Part shown: piece after piece, positions 20,313 to 29,912 of the stretch
Layout of the letters: every line of letters begins with the position of its first letter
How positions within the stretch are numbered: the stretch's first letter is position 1
Source: Monoplex corrugatus
Lineage: Eukaryota; Mollusca; Gastropoda; Littorinimorpha; Ranellidae
Reading direction: 5' to 3'
Assembly: GCA_030674185.1 (NCBI GenBank)
Contig: CM060312.1
Span: 32,037,335-32,101,334, forward strand
Length of the DNA stretch: 64,000 bases
Translations under genes and position numbers: made by a program
Notes under the pieces: generated by a model
Told to the model about the DNA's origin: nothing
The model's database searches: none
The model's input: the letters and a program-made list of their open reading frames with translations, nothing else

Positions 20313-22432
20313 CAGTGTCCTTAGTAAGTTGGATCAGACCAAGCATGCACTGTTAATCTCAAGCAAAGTGAAGAAGCAGCAGTGCAGGGTCATCTCTGGT
20401 AGGTTATCCCATCGTGGCTTGACATCTCTGGCTCTGGTGGACTTTCTGGCGCTGGGACAATTTCAACTGAATGATCTTGACATTAGTGATGTATTTTGAA
20501 GCTGGAAAGAACAGTGTGGGATCAACACCACTGAGACACAGTAGAGGTTGGGTCAGGGGAAAAAGTGATAAAAGGGCAAGAATAATTGTAGTTTGTGAGC
20601 ATCATATTTATTATTTCTTTCAGTAGGTGCATGTGCACATGCAATTCCAAAAAACTGAATTATGTCTCTCTGCGTGTAAAAGCATCAGAAATTCATCACA
20701 TTTGTAGAATACATTTTCTTAAATAAATGAGTCTATTCTGAACTGGTGTAATAAAAAAAAAAACAGCTAAACTTTTCAATAAATAACTATGGATGTGCTA
20801 GCGTTGAACTTGTATGGGAAAGGAAACACTTGATATCACAGTATTTATTCAGCCTTGAGAAATTCCCTTGACTGCAAATGCAAAACATCAATCAGTGTAT
20901 ATTGGGCTTGAAGATCAAGTATAGTATCAACAACATATGTATTCTGTACATGTTATTAATGTAGCCATACGATACGGATGAAGCCAAATAAAGCGCGTAG
21001 CAGACGCCTTTTACTCAAGCGACCTTGATTGCAGTTACTTCCCCTGGTTCAGTTATTCTTAAAATATTTGGAAATTCTAATAAATTTGAGCCCCTAAAAG
21101 CTTGGAAATTAGTAATTTATGCACTCTATTTATGCAGTAAAATATGTGTTTTTTATTAGAATAGTTCTCGAGGTGAAACTTCTCTAAGTTTTCCTTAAAT
21201 CAACAATCGTTTGGCACTGTTCAAATTTCCGACCAGTGAGCCATGACCCATTGACTGTAATCGGAAATCTGTAAAATAATGAAATGATTCATGGAAATCT
21301 TAAGATCGAGATTAGAATATTCATATCGTAATTTTTTATTTGAACCACATCACACTTTTAATTATTAGGTATTTAACTTGCATCAAAGACAGTTCAGGTC
21401 AAGACACAACGCAGCAAGCCGCAAGAAGAACCACCATAATATGTCGGGAACGTAGAATCGTATTCTTAATGTTCAAAGTCTGACTTAAAATACTCAGTTT
21501 CATTTATGTTCTTGCTTCTTTTGTAAAAAGAACTGATACTGCAATAAATCATTGCCAAGCAGTAAAGTATCTGAAGAGATTCTGGCACTCGACACTGTGG
21601 TCGAACTGCACGTGCCATGATTAACATCATTTGTGTTTTCTATTGCCTATTCATTGATCGATTTCTGCACAGAATGGTCGATTTGCCTATCAAAAATATG
21701 TTCACATAAACTTCTGAGTTATCGTCTATTTACTCATTTGTTTCATATTTTTCATGGATTGATATAAATTGATTGAATATGTAAAATTAGGGCTAGAATC
21801 CCTTTCTTCAAGGTTTATTCATTGACTTTAATCGCTCATAGTTTCGCTCTAAGTGAATATTATGCAAAATGATGTAGACTACAACAATCTGTGCACTGTG
21901 TAGATTTTGCTGATGTAAAATATGTTGATATTTGTTAAACGGACAGCAAAAGAAACACCGCTGAGCCTGCGCGAAGAAACACAAATGTAGCCCCTCGGAG
22001 GTCCCATACAGTCGATTCGCCTGCAGGCTTGCAGTGTCGTCATTACGGTTCACTTGTCGAGTACGTATATGGGAGAGCGTGTGTGATGTGCACTGTCCCT
22101 AATCGTGGGGCGTTAATAAACAACAGACAAACAACGGAATGCTGTGAACAAAACACGGAACTCATGCGTACGTATGTCTTTCTCCTCTGGTCTGGTCTTG
22201 AGCGGTTGGGACGGAATTAAGAGAGAAACACCAGCTCTGTGTAACTAAGCCTGTCTGACTTGAAACCGAAAATTGAAAATTTGCCGGAATTCGCGAATAC
22301 ACTAAATCTATCAAGCATAGGGCAGCCTACTAGTTGATAGCCATCATCATGTTACAGATTATGGAACCGTCTTGAAGAGGAAAAGTAACACATGATCATC
22401 ACCAATATCAATCTGTGCACACAGGACAGTTG

Positions 22433-22952
22433 GGAAGCATGCCAGTTTGTCACAGGCCCAGTTTGTCACTCTATCTTCGGCCTGCACAAGAGGTCTGGCA
22501 GGGTCTGGGTAATGTCCGTCCACTCTTTGATGTTGTCGAACCAGCTCTTTCTTTGTCGTCCTCGCTTGCGCCCACCTCGACTGTGCCCTGCATGATGGAA
22601 GTTATCACTGACACTCTCAAAAACAGTAAATGAATGATTGATTGATTGTATGATAGAATTTTATTTTTCAATTGTTTTTAACCAAAGAACATTCATTGTT
22701 GAAATTTTTACAGAGTAATTTGCTTTGATTTGCATACAAAAAGGAAGAAATTTTGAACAACACAAGCTGAACTGACATTTTAGAGGGACTATCTGTACAC
22801 CACCAATTCGAACCCGGTTTCGAACCCGCCCAAGCCTACACTTGGTGCAGGCCGAAGATAGGGTAGGGTAGCATGGAGGTAGCAAGTAGTCTACCCACTG
22901 TGACAAACTGGGCCTGTGACAAACTGGGCCTGTGACAAACTGGGCAGCCCCC
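22433..22952. mobile_element. 520-bp element with 8-bp target duplication (copy 1)
   Basis: The element starts GGAAGCATGCCAGTTTGTCA and ends with the inverted counterpart TGACAAACTGGGCAGCCCCC. The 8-bp duplication GACAGTTG flanks it (22425-22432 and 22953-22960). The termini are built from a 16-bp tandem unit, CAGTTTGTCACAGGCC, pointing inward at both ends. Just inside is a second inverted match (CTATCTTCGGCCTGCAC versus GTGCAGGCCGAAGATAG). The body carries a minus-strand LINE reverse-transcriptase fragment. 8-bp duplications fit hAT- or P-type transposases. There is no transposase, so it is non-autonomous. Confidence 0.85.
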
Positions 22953-23422
22953 GACAGTTGATATGTCCGGATCTAGATCTAGATCATATTAGCCATAATC
23001 ACGTTATTTACATCCAGAGTCCACAATCAGCAAAAACGTGATGAAAAATGGTTTTGTACTTAGGTCAGGGTACTAATCGGTGTTTGGAATGGTCAGTTGA
23101 TGGAGAAGTGACTGCAGCTGCTTCCAGACAGTTCCAGTATATCATATGATAAATGTTTTCTATATTGTTCAGAACAATTCAAAGACTGTGAGACCTAGAG
23201 AACTTAAATATTCTGTTTTTGTTAATTGACACTTGTGACAGATTGGTTATGAAGTTTTCCATCATCACACACTCTTTTACTGTACACATGCAGACTCTGA
23301 GTACATCATTGGTTGTTCTATTGCAACCAGTATTCGTGGCATGGACAGTGCACTATGTAAATGAAATTATTGGTTATTATCATTAGGCTACACATTGAAA
23401 GGTCTCCCTTTCTTCATTGCAG

Positions 23423-23617
23423 TTGAAAAAAGTGTCAAGAGGCACAGCTCCTGTTCTGGAACCCTCCTCCCTCTTTGCAACTATGAAGCTGTTGGCCTTC
23501 GGTCAGCTGACCCTGCCTCATCACAGGCCCTCACAGAGGTACTGCAGCCATCAATTACACCTTGCCCCACCACCCCTCTTGCAGCCGTCGAGCACTTCTC
23601 CTACTGGCACTGAAGGG
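23423..23617 (+). CDS. Internal exon of the FHCK-repeat locus (unrecognised protein)
   Basis: The acceptor TCTTCATTGCAG ends at 23422 and the donor GTAAGT starts at 23618. The exon is exactly 65 codons, phase 0 at both ends, and reads LKKVSRGTAPVLEPSSLFAT through to SSTSPTGTEG. No domain is recognised. The next acceptor on this strand that looks real is at 27006 and accepts phase 0, so both probably belong to one gene. Upstream exons and the start codon were not found. A purely repeat-derived origin is possible. Confidence 0.45.
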
Positions 23618-23619
23618 GT

Positions 23620-24400
23620 AAGTTTAAACCTATCAGTCATTCTCAGTGCCCCTTTGAGGACGATCTCAGTGCATTGGCACCAGCTATCTAGGATTGGAGT
23701 CCCAACTCCCTGTGCTTCCCAGACTCGCTTTCTCTGATCCCGACTGCCTTGTCCCCCTCTCAGAATGGGGCTTGGAAGATCCAGGTCCAAGGGACAAAAG
23801 TACAGGCTGATCTCTGCACTATATCAGCTCGTCAAACAACTGCCAGTGCAGGGTTAAGCCTTCTGCCATTCATTCATTGGTCTTGCTATCAACATGGCCA
23901 CCCCTTGTTTCAGCACCACTCCTTCCTCACCCCCACCCCCTCCCCCTTGGCCCCAGGACCCTCTTCGGGTTTCCCATGGCTAAACCAGGCCTAAATCCTC
24001 GGATTGAAGGTGGGGGGGGGGGGGGTTCAGGCTATCAGCTGGCAGTTTATGAAGATGCCGTACCCATCCACCCTCCATGCCACCATCACCAGTCCTTTCC
24101 TGGTTCTGCCTCCCCCCTTCAACCGATTTATCAGGTCTCTAGCTCTTGTGGCTCACTCACAGGTCAGTAACATAACTCAGAGTTCCCCATAAAGCTGGTT
24201 ACTTTGTCCCAATTGGCAGTTAAAAATGCCATCTAAGGTGTGAACAGGATCCCGGTTGTCCTGTCCCACTCTGAAGTGGGTAATGTGGTGCAACGTTTGG
24301 TGAAGAGGCTCCAGTCCTAGGCATCCTTAAGAGACAAAGGTACCCATTAGGGCCCAGGGCCCTCCCCTTGTGCAGAATAAACCAAACCTAAGGTAGCAGA
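23620..24400. repeat. Probable dispersed repeat or decayed exon-like sequence
   Basis: GC-richer than its surroundings, with text-like segments such as GGATTGGAGTCCCAACTCCC and AGGTACCCATTAGGGCCCAG. One stretch, 24034-24165, reads as an exon ending at GTCAGTAAC, but its acceptor sits behind a G-run. It is most likely repeat-derived; not assigned to a gene. Confidence 0.3.
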
Positions 24401-24576
24401 ACTCCACAAAGCATGGAGAAATTGCTTAATGAAACATTCAGTGAAATTAAAGGAAAGAATTTGGAAGAAAAAAAATGTATTCTTTCAGTCTAGGGAAGCA
24501 GTTTTGCATGGTTCAATATTTATGCAAAAAAACAAACAAACAAACAAACAAACAAAAAGCCTCAGAACAGTCCACC

Positions 24577-25312
24577 AACTGGTGGGTAAAGAGTGGAGTT
24601 TTTTCCTATTTCTGCCACTTGGTGGGTAAAGAGTGGAGATTTTTCCTATCTCTGCCAACTGGTGGGTAAAGAGTGGAGATTATTCCTATTTGCCAACTGG
24701 TTGGGTAAAGAGTAGAGATTTTTCCTATTCTTCCAACTGGTGGGTAAAGAGTGGAGATTTTTCCTATCTCTGCCAACTGGTGGGTAAAGAGTGAAGATTT
24801 TTCCTATCTCTGCCAACTAGTGGGTATAGAGTGGAGATTTTTCCTATCTCTGCCAACTAGTAGATAAAGAGTAGAGATTTTCCTATCTCTGCCAACTAGT
24901 GGGTATAGAGTGGAGATTTTTCCTATCTCTGCCAACTGGTGGGTAAAGAGTGGAGATTTTTCCTATCTCTGCCAACTAGTAGATAAAGAGTAGAGATTTT
25001 CCTATCTCTGCCAGCTGGTTGGGTAAAGAGTGGAGATTTTTCTTATCTCTGCCAACTGGTGGGTAAAGAGTGGAGATTTTTCCTATCTCTGCCAGCTGGT
25101 TGGGTAAAGAGTGGAGATTTTTCCTATCTCTGCCAACTGGTGGGTAAAGAGTGGAGATTTTTCCTATCTCTGCCAACTGATGGGTAAAGAGTGAAGATTT
25201 TTCCTATTCTGCCAACTAGTGGATAAAGAGTGGAGATTTTCCTATCTCCACCAACTGGTGAGTAAGAGAAGAGGCTTTTCCGATCGCCACCAACTGGTGG
25301 GTAAAAAGAATG
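24577..25312. repeat. 40-bp minisatellite, about 18 copies, SINE-derived
   Basis: The unit is GGTGGGTAAAGAGTGGAGAT followed by TTTTCCTATCTCTGCCAACT. The same words appear once in SINE family A (CTTGGTGGCTAGAGGTTGGAGATTTTTCCAATCTCCC around 35788). It therefore appears to be an amplified internal piece of that SINE. Small frame-breaking length changes occur between units. Confidence 0.9.
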
Positions 25313-25619
25313 GAAATTTCGCCTTTTGCCTGTGTTTGGGCTTCACTCAGGGACTAGCCATTATTTACAGTTGACGTCCCATTCATGTAAACACAGTAGC
25401 CAGATTTGTTTCAGTAAACTGGTTTGGAAGAGAATATTTCTGTCCATCTGGTGAAATGGTAGTGACAGAGTGTGATGATCTTGTGAATGAAGCACCTTTC
25501 TACATCTACAATGCAAGAAACTTGGGGGGTTGTTTCTTTGTTGGACATAGGTCCCCTCCCCCTCCATCTGGTTTTTTGCGTGTCGCATGGGTTTAGCACA
25601 TGTTAAAGATCCCTCAACC

Positions 25620-25822
25620 ATGGGTGCAACTTTTTTCCGTTTGACGACGGAATCCGTTTATTCAAAACAGTCAGAAACGGAAAATCCGTTTTTTGAAAAA
25701 GCTTCAGCGTCTGGGGGGGGGCATAGCCCCCCCCCCCCCCCACACCAGGCCCCCCATGCACGGCGCTGCCGTCACCTGGACCCCTTTCAGTTTTTTTTAC
25801 TTTTTCTAAGTTGCGCCCTTGC
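25620..25822. mobile_element. Short MITE, copy 1
   Basis: The ends are GGGTGCAACTTTTTTCCG and TTTCTAAGTTGCGCCC, forming a short inverted repeat. The body has GTTTGACGACGGAATCCG, CAGTCAGAAACGGAAAA and GCTTCAGCGTCTGGGG. A G-run/C-run pair at 25713-25741 could fold back. It matches the copy at 26012-26186. Confidence 0.75.
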
Positions 25823-26011
25823 ACAACAGAAGTACATTTTTTTTATATATCCCTGCAAAAAATGGGAAAAGGGATGGGGGGGGATAATGCCATACTATGG
25901 TGCTGTGCTCTTCATGGGGAGAGCAGCACACATCTCATGTTGAGAAATATATATACCTGTTGTGACAAAGAAAGTTAATCCAGCCCACTACAGGTAAGAT
26001 GAAAATAGTCC

Positions 26012-26186
26012 CATGGCTGCAACTTTTTCTGTTTGACGACGAAATCCGTTTTTTCTAAAGAGTCAGAAACGGAAAACCGTTTTTTGAAAAAAAGCTTCAG
26101 CGTCTGGGGGCATAGCCTCCCAGACAGGGCACTGCCAGACCCTGAACCCTTTTCAGTTTTTCGACTTTTTCTAAGTTGCACCCTTG
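26012..26186. mobile_element. Short MITE, copy 2
   Basis: Same order of blocks as 25620-25822 (GTTTGACGACGAAATCCG, AGTCAGAAACGGAAAA, GCTTCAGCGTCTGGGG, ending TTTCTAAGTTGCACCCTTG). TAGTCC lies on both sides, a possible target duplication. Confidence 0.75.
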
Positions 26187-26850
26187 TAGTCCTGATTTTG
26201 GATACTACAAATAATCTAGAATGCCCAGTTGGCATCACTACACAAGCATCTGTGTTCTCAGGTTATATTCTGATGTGTAGTTTTGTCTGGTTGGGAGAGG
26301 AATGGATGTAAACAACAAAATTCTGAAATGCTTAATGGTTACCTGCCCAAATAAAGAAATTTTGTTTTGTCTGTTCTCTCTGTTTCCTCTGCCCCCCCCC
26401 CCCCCTCTCTCTCTCTCTCTCTCTTTTTTTTTTTTTTTTTAAATTTTTTTTACAGGTGTCCAGTTTATGCTATTTCTCACAACAATGAAGAAAAATATAC
26501 TACTAATGAAATGTAATGAGTCTTTAGGAGCTCAACATTATTCCTATATTAGTCTCTTGAAAAGATACAGAATGTTTCATAGATACCTGTTTAAGTAATG
26601 AACATTTTCCTTCAGTAAGCCTACTCATTTTGTATGTTATTTGTGGTGTGACTGCCTCAGCTCTCTTGATGAGCAATTCAAGTATTAAATTTCACCACGC
26701 ACAGGATGGAAAAGTTGTCTTTGTATTTCACACCCCATTATAAGGGGCAATAATCTAAATGAGTGTATCATGTGAATGTTTTCTCTTTCCATTTACATGC
26801 ACTGTCTTCATTCACACATGCATATGTACACAGACTCTTATATTCACGCA

Positions 26851-26863
26851 CTCACACACACAC

Positions 26864-26939
<76 letters not shown>

Positions 26940-26967
26940 GCATGCACACACACAAACACACACACAC
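26851..26967. repeat. (CA)n microsatellite
   Basis: Compound CA/TACA repeat ending about 40 bases before the acceptor of the FHCK-repeat exon. Confidence 0.95.
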
Positions 26968-27348
26968 AGAGTACCTTTGTTAATACTTGTTTTATTGTCT
27001 TTTTAGATCACAGAGCACAGACTGCTGTTGATACCACAGATTCAGAGAACTCTTGTTCCAGGTTTCAAGAACCATTTTCACAGTGGGAAAATAAACTTCA
27101 GCCAGGTGGCAAGAAATGACAGTGAAACAGCTGCTTGTATACTGATACTAGCATAAAGAATAGAGGAAAAGTGTCAATTAATTCTCCACCTTTTGTGCCA
27201 GAGTTTGGACAATACCGTGAAAATCAATGCTCTGATACTTTGACATCTTGTTTCTATACTTCACCATCAGATTTCAGTAATGTTCTCAGTCCATGCAGTC
27301 ATCAGAACTCTACTACAACGGAGAACATGATGGGAACCATCAGCCAGC

Positions 27349-27887
27349 GGAAGCATGCCAGTTTGTCACAGGCCCAGTTTGTCACAGGCCCAGTTTGTCA
27401 CTCTATCTTCGGCCTGCACCAAGAGGTCTGGCAGGGTCTGGGTCATGTCCGTCCACTCTTTGATGTTGTCGAACCAGCTCTTTCTTTGTCGTCCTCGCTT
27501 GCGCCCACCCTCGACTGTGCCCTGCATGATGGAAGTTATCACTGACACTCTCAAAAACAGTAAATGAATGATTGATTGATTGTATGAATAGAATTTTATT
27601 TTTCAATTGTTTTTAACCAAAGAACATTCATTGTTGAAATTTTTACAGAGTAATTTGCTTTGATTTGCATACAAAAAGGAAGAAATTTTGAACAACACAA
27701 GCTGAACTGACATTTTAGAGGGACTATCTGTACACCACCAATTCGAACCCGGTTTCGAACCCGCCCAAGCCTACACTTGGTGCAGGCCGAAGATAGGGTA
27801 GGGTAGCATGGAGGTAGCAAGTAGTCTACCCACTGTGACAAACTGGGCCTGTGACAAACTGGGCCTGTGACAAACTGGGCAGCCCCC
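27349..27887. mobile_element. 539-bp element with 8-bp target duplication (copy 2), inside an exon
   Basis: Almost identical to the copy at 22433-22952 but with one more 16-bp terminal unit on the left. It is flanked by CAGCCAGC on both sides (27341-27348 and 27888-27895). Joining the flanks at one duplication gives a continuous open frame across the site, so it landed in coding sequence. The high identity to copy 1 and intact duplications indicate recent mobility. Confidence 0.9.
27366..27554 (-). pseudogene. LINE reverse-transcriptase C-terminal fragment carried in the mobile element
   Basis: The minus-strand translation includes MQGTVEGGRKRGRQRKSWFD, NIKEWTDMTQTLPDLLVQAE and DRVTNW. GRRRGRQ-K-W-DNIKEWT followed by AAEDR is a common ending of non-LTR retrotransposon ORF2 proteins. 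Here it is cut from its element and lies between the inverted termini. Copy 1 carries the same fragment at about 22470-22600 with a frameshift. Confidence 0.75.
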
Positions 27888-28504
27888 CAGCCAGCTGCCC
27901 TTGCATGAAGGATTCTCCTGCCTTGATGCTTGATATAACAACTTGTATGACAACTTCGACGATAACCTCTTTGGGCCTTACTCTGTTATCAACAACCCAT
28001 GCACAAGTCCTAATAAGAGCCCAAGTGAGGGGACACTCATACGCTTTAATTGTTGTCCTATCGAGAATGTCATCAAATATGACGCAATGTTCTCTGGGCC
28101 AGAAAATGGTAAAAGTCGTACAGACCAGGATGCAAATCTCCAGAAGGGTGTGAATTCTCATACCAGAACCAAGCTCAGGGCAGGAAAGCAGTGTATTATA
28201 TTGCACAATCGTGAACTTAGTTTGAATAACCAGATTCTTGAGGTGCTCAATGATGAGAAGGAAAATCCAAAAGATGATGATGGGTTTTCTGTTTTACAAA
28301 AGACAGCTCAAGAAACAAAGTCTGTGGGTGTCAGCTGTCCGAGCATGCAGCCTTCAAAATCATTGCAGACATGTTCAGAATTTCCACTTTCACAGCAAGC
28401 TGCCCATGATATCAAAGCATTCCATAAACTTCTAGAAATCAGCAATGTTATGCCAAAAAAGAAAAGGCAAAGAGACACTGAAAGTATGTGGAAACTGAAT
28501 AGTA

Positions 28505-28790
28505 CTGGGCAAATGGAGGGTAATTTCCATTGTGAAGAGACTAGTAGGCAAATGGTAGATAGTTTCCATTGTAAAGCGAGTAGTTGGCAGGTGCAGAGTA
28601 GTTTCCATTGTAAAGATAGTAGTAGGCAAATGGAGGGTGGTTTCCATTGTAAAGAGAGTAATAGGCAAATGGAGGGTATTTTCTATTGTGAAGAGAGTAG
28701 GCAAATGCAGGGTAGTTTCCATTGTAAAGATAATAGCATGCAAATGCAGAGTAGTTTCCATTGTAAAGGGCTTGGCCAAATGAAAGTGAA
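28505..28790 (+). repeat. 39-bp coding tandem repeat (FHCK units)
   Basis: Seven units of 39 bases, one trimmed by a codon, encode GQMEGNFHCEETS, RQMVDSFHCKASS, WQVQSSFHCKDSS, RQMEGGFHCKESN and so on. Phe-His/Tyr-Cys is invariant while flanking residues vary, suggesting past selection on the protein rather than only DNA slippage. Confidence 0.85.
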
Positions 28791-29559
28791 ATTCATTCAC
28801 ATAGATCAGAAACTTATTGGCAACTACTGTAAGATAATGAACAGTCTCCCTTCAAAAGACGTTCTTGAATTTGCACGTATTTGCTTTCGGAAAGTTTTGG
28901 ATAAATCTATGTCAGATGTGATGTTTAAATTAGCAAAGTTAAAACAGCAGTCAAAGAGCATGACACAGCACCATTCAAGTTCGTCTCCAACTAGCAGACG
29001 ATTTAAAGTACACACCTGCTGTTTCAAACATCAGGTTTTGTCATGCTCAAAGACACAAGCAGTTTCAAAGTATTTTGCCCAAATCCAATCCAAAGTTGCG
29101 TAGAAAATGGCAGGGTAAAACTATTGCTCCCTAAACATAAAAACACATACAGAATATTAGTACAGGACTAAATCTTATATATGTTTCAGCGGCCTTCAAT
29201 ACACAGGCCTGTCCAGAATCCAAAGAGTCAATACTAGTCATAGGAAACATAGGCCTGCATCATATTATTTATTCTGAACACTAACTGTGAAATTGCAGTG
29301 TATTTGCATTGTAAACTGTAGTCACGGTATGGATTGTAAATATTGTACTCTTGGTATAAAGCTATGTCAACATCAATTTTAATTGTGCTTCCAAAGAAAA
29401 CAGGGGCTGTAGAACGCAAACTCCATCATACAATCAGCTTGATAAGTCATTAACAAAAATACTATTAAGAATAATCATGATGAGGACAAGGAACATAATC
29501 AGAAGAGAAATAGCAGAAGAATAGTGTGGATTTGTTGAAGGGAAGAGAACTATTAATGC

Positions 29560-29912
29560 CATATACATCCTAAATGTGTTTCTAAAAAGAATGTTGAGAG
29601 TTCCATGGACAGCAAAGAAAACAAATGAGACAGTTTTGAAGGAGGCAGACACAAGATCATTAACAAAGAAGATTAGGAAAAGACAAATAACATTTATAGG
29701 ACATTTTATGAGGAAAGGGGAATTAGAGCACCTGGTCATAACAGGAAAGCTGGAGAGCAAGAGAACACCAGGAAGACCCGGGGAGAAAATATTGGACAGA
29801 CTTGCAGGGTGGCTGAGGACAGAGAAGGTGGGAAATGTACTTGCAGCAACAAGGGATGGATTTGTATGGAGGGCCATGATCGCCAACGCCATGCGGCAGG
29901 ACACATGATGAT
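29560..29912 (+). pseudogene. Non-LTR retrotransposon remnant, RT C-terminus (family 1)
   Basis: An open frame of 110 residues reads [40 protein letters not shown], then GRPGEKILDRLAGWL and [11 protein letters not shown]. It matches the remnant at 6490-6830 and the tail at 58155-58320. It is 5'-truncated, ends ATGATGATGAT, and lies just after the FHCK-repeat exon, probably in its 3' flank. Confidence 0.85.

Larger units (their letters stand above)
12788..22400. other. Gene-free interval with long 3'UTR-like sequence and repeats
   Basis: No exon could be supported. The first 2-3 kb is AT-rich sequence probably belonging to the 3'UTR of the membrane-protein gene. The rest holds TC, GT and CA microsatellites, two SINE copies, a 66-bp minisatellite and a TTAA-palindrome element. 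The stretch 21950-22250 is richer in CG and could be a promoter or first exon for the locus at 23.4 kb, but no start codon can be tied to it. Confidence 0.45.
27007..29103 (+). pseudogene. Long exon with FHCK tandem repeats, interrupted by a mobile element and nonsense codons
   Basis: The acceptor is TATTGTCTTTTTAG, ending at 27006. Coding-like sequence runs to TAG at 29101-29103. The longest intact part is 27943-29103 (386 residues). It includes seven copies of a 13-residue unit of the form RQM---FHCK-SS (about 28505-28790) and a conserved-looking helical end (KIMNSLPSKDVLEFARICF). Lesions: TGA at 27117, 27123 and 27931, a possible one-base slip near 27150, and the 539-bp element at 27349-27887. 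All three TGAs could derive from CGA arginine codons by CpG decay. No family is recognised. If translation can start at 27943 or splicing removes the damage, part may still be functional. Confidence 0.6.

Noticed and set aside
24577..25312. Regular 40-bp repeats considered as a CRISPR array
   Set aside because: Units are contiguous with no unique spacers, the genome is animal, and no cas genes are present.
25587..25943. ORF across the G/C-run region
   Set aside because: Spans a MITE and homopolymers; no conserved sequence.
27007..27150. Cohesin/Rec8-like reading of KINFSQVARNDSETAAC in an alternative frame
   Set aside because: Only a faint resemblance over about 20 residues, followed by a stop, with no other kleisin features nearby.
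27117..27933. Selenoprotein hypothesis for in-frame TGA codons
   Set aside because: No selenoprotein family resemblance or redox context; CGA decay explains all three and the locus also carries a transposon insertion.
28432..28800. Minus-strand ORF with TMETTLHLP repeats
   Set aside because: Shadow of the FHCK coding repeat on the plus strand.
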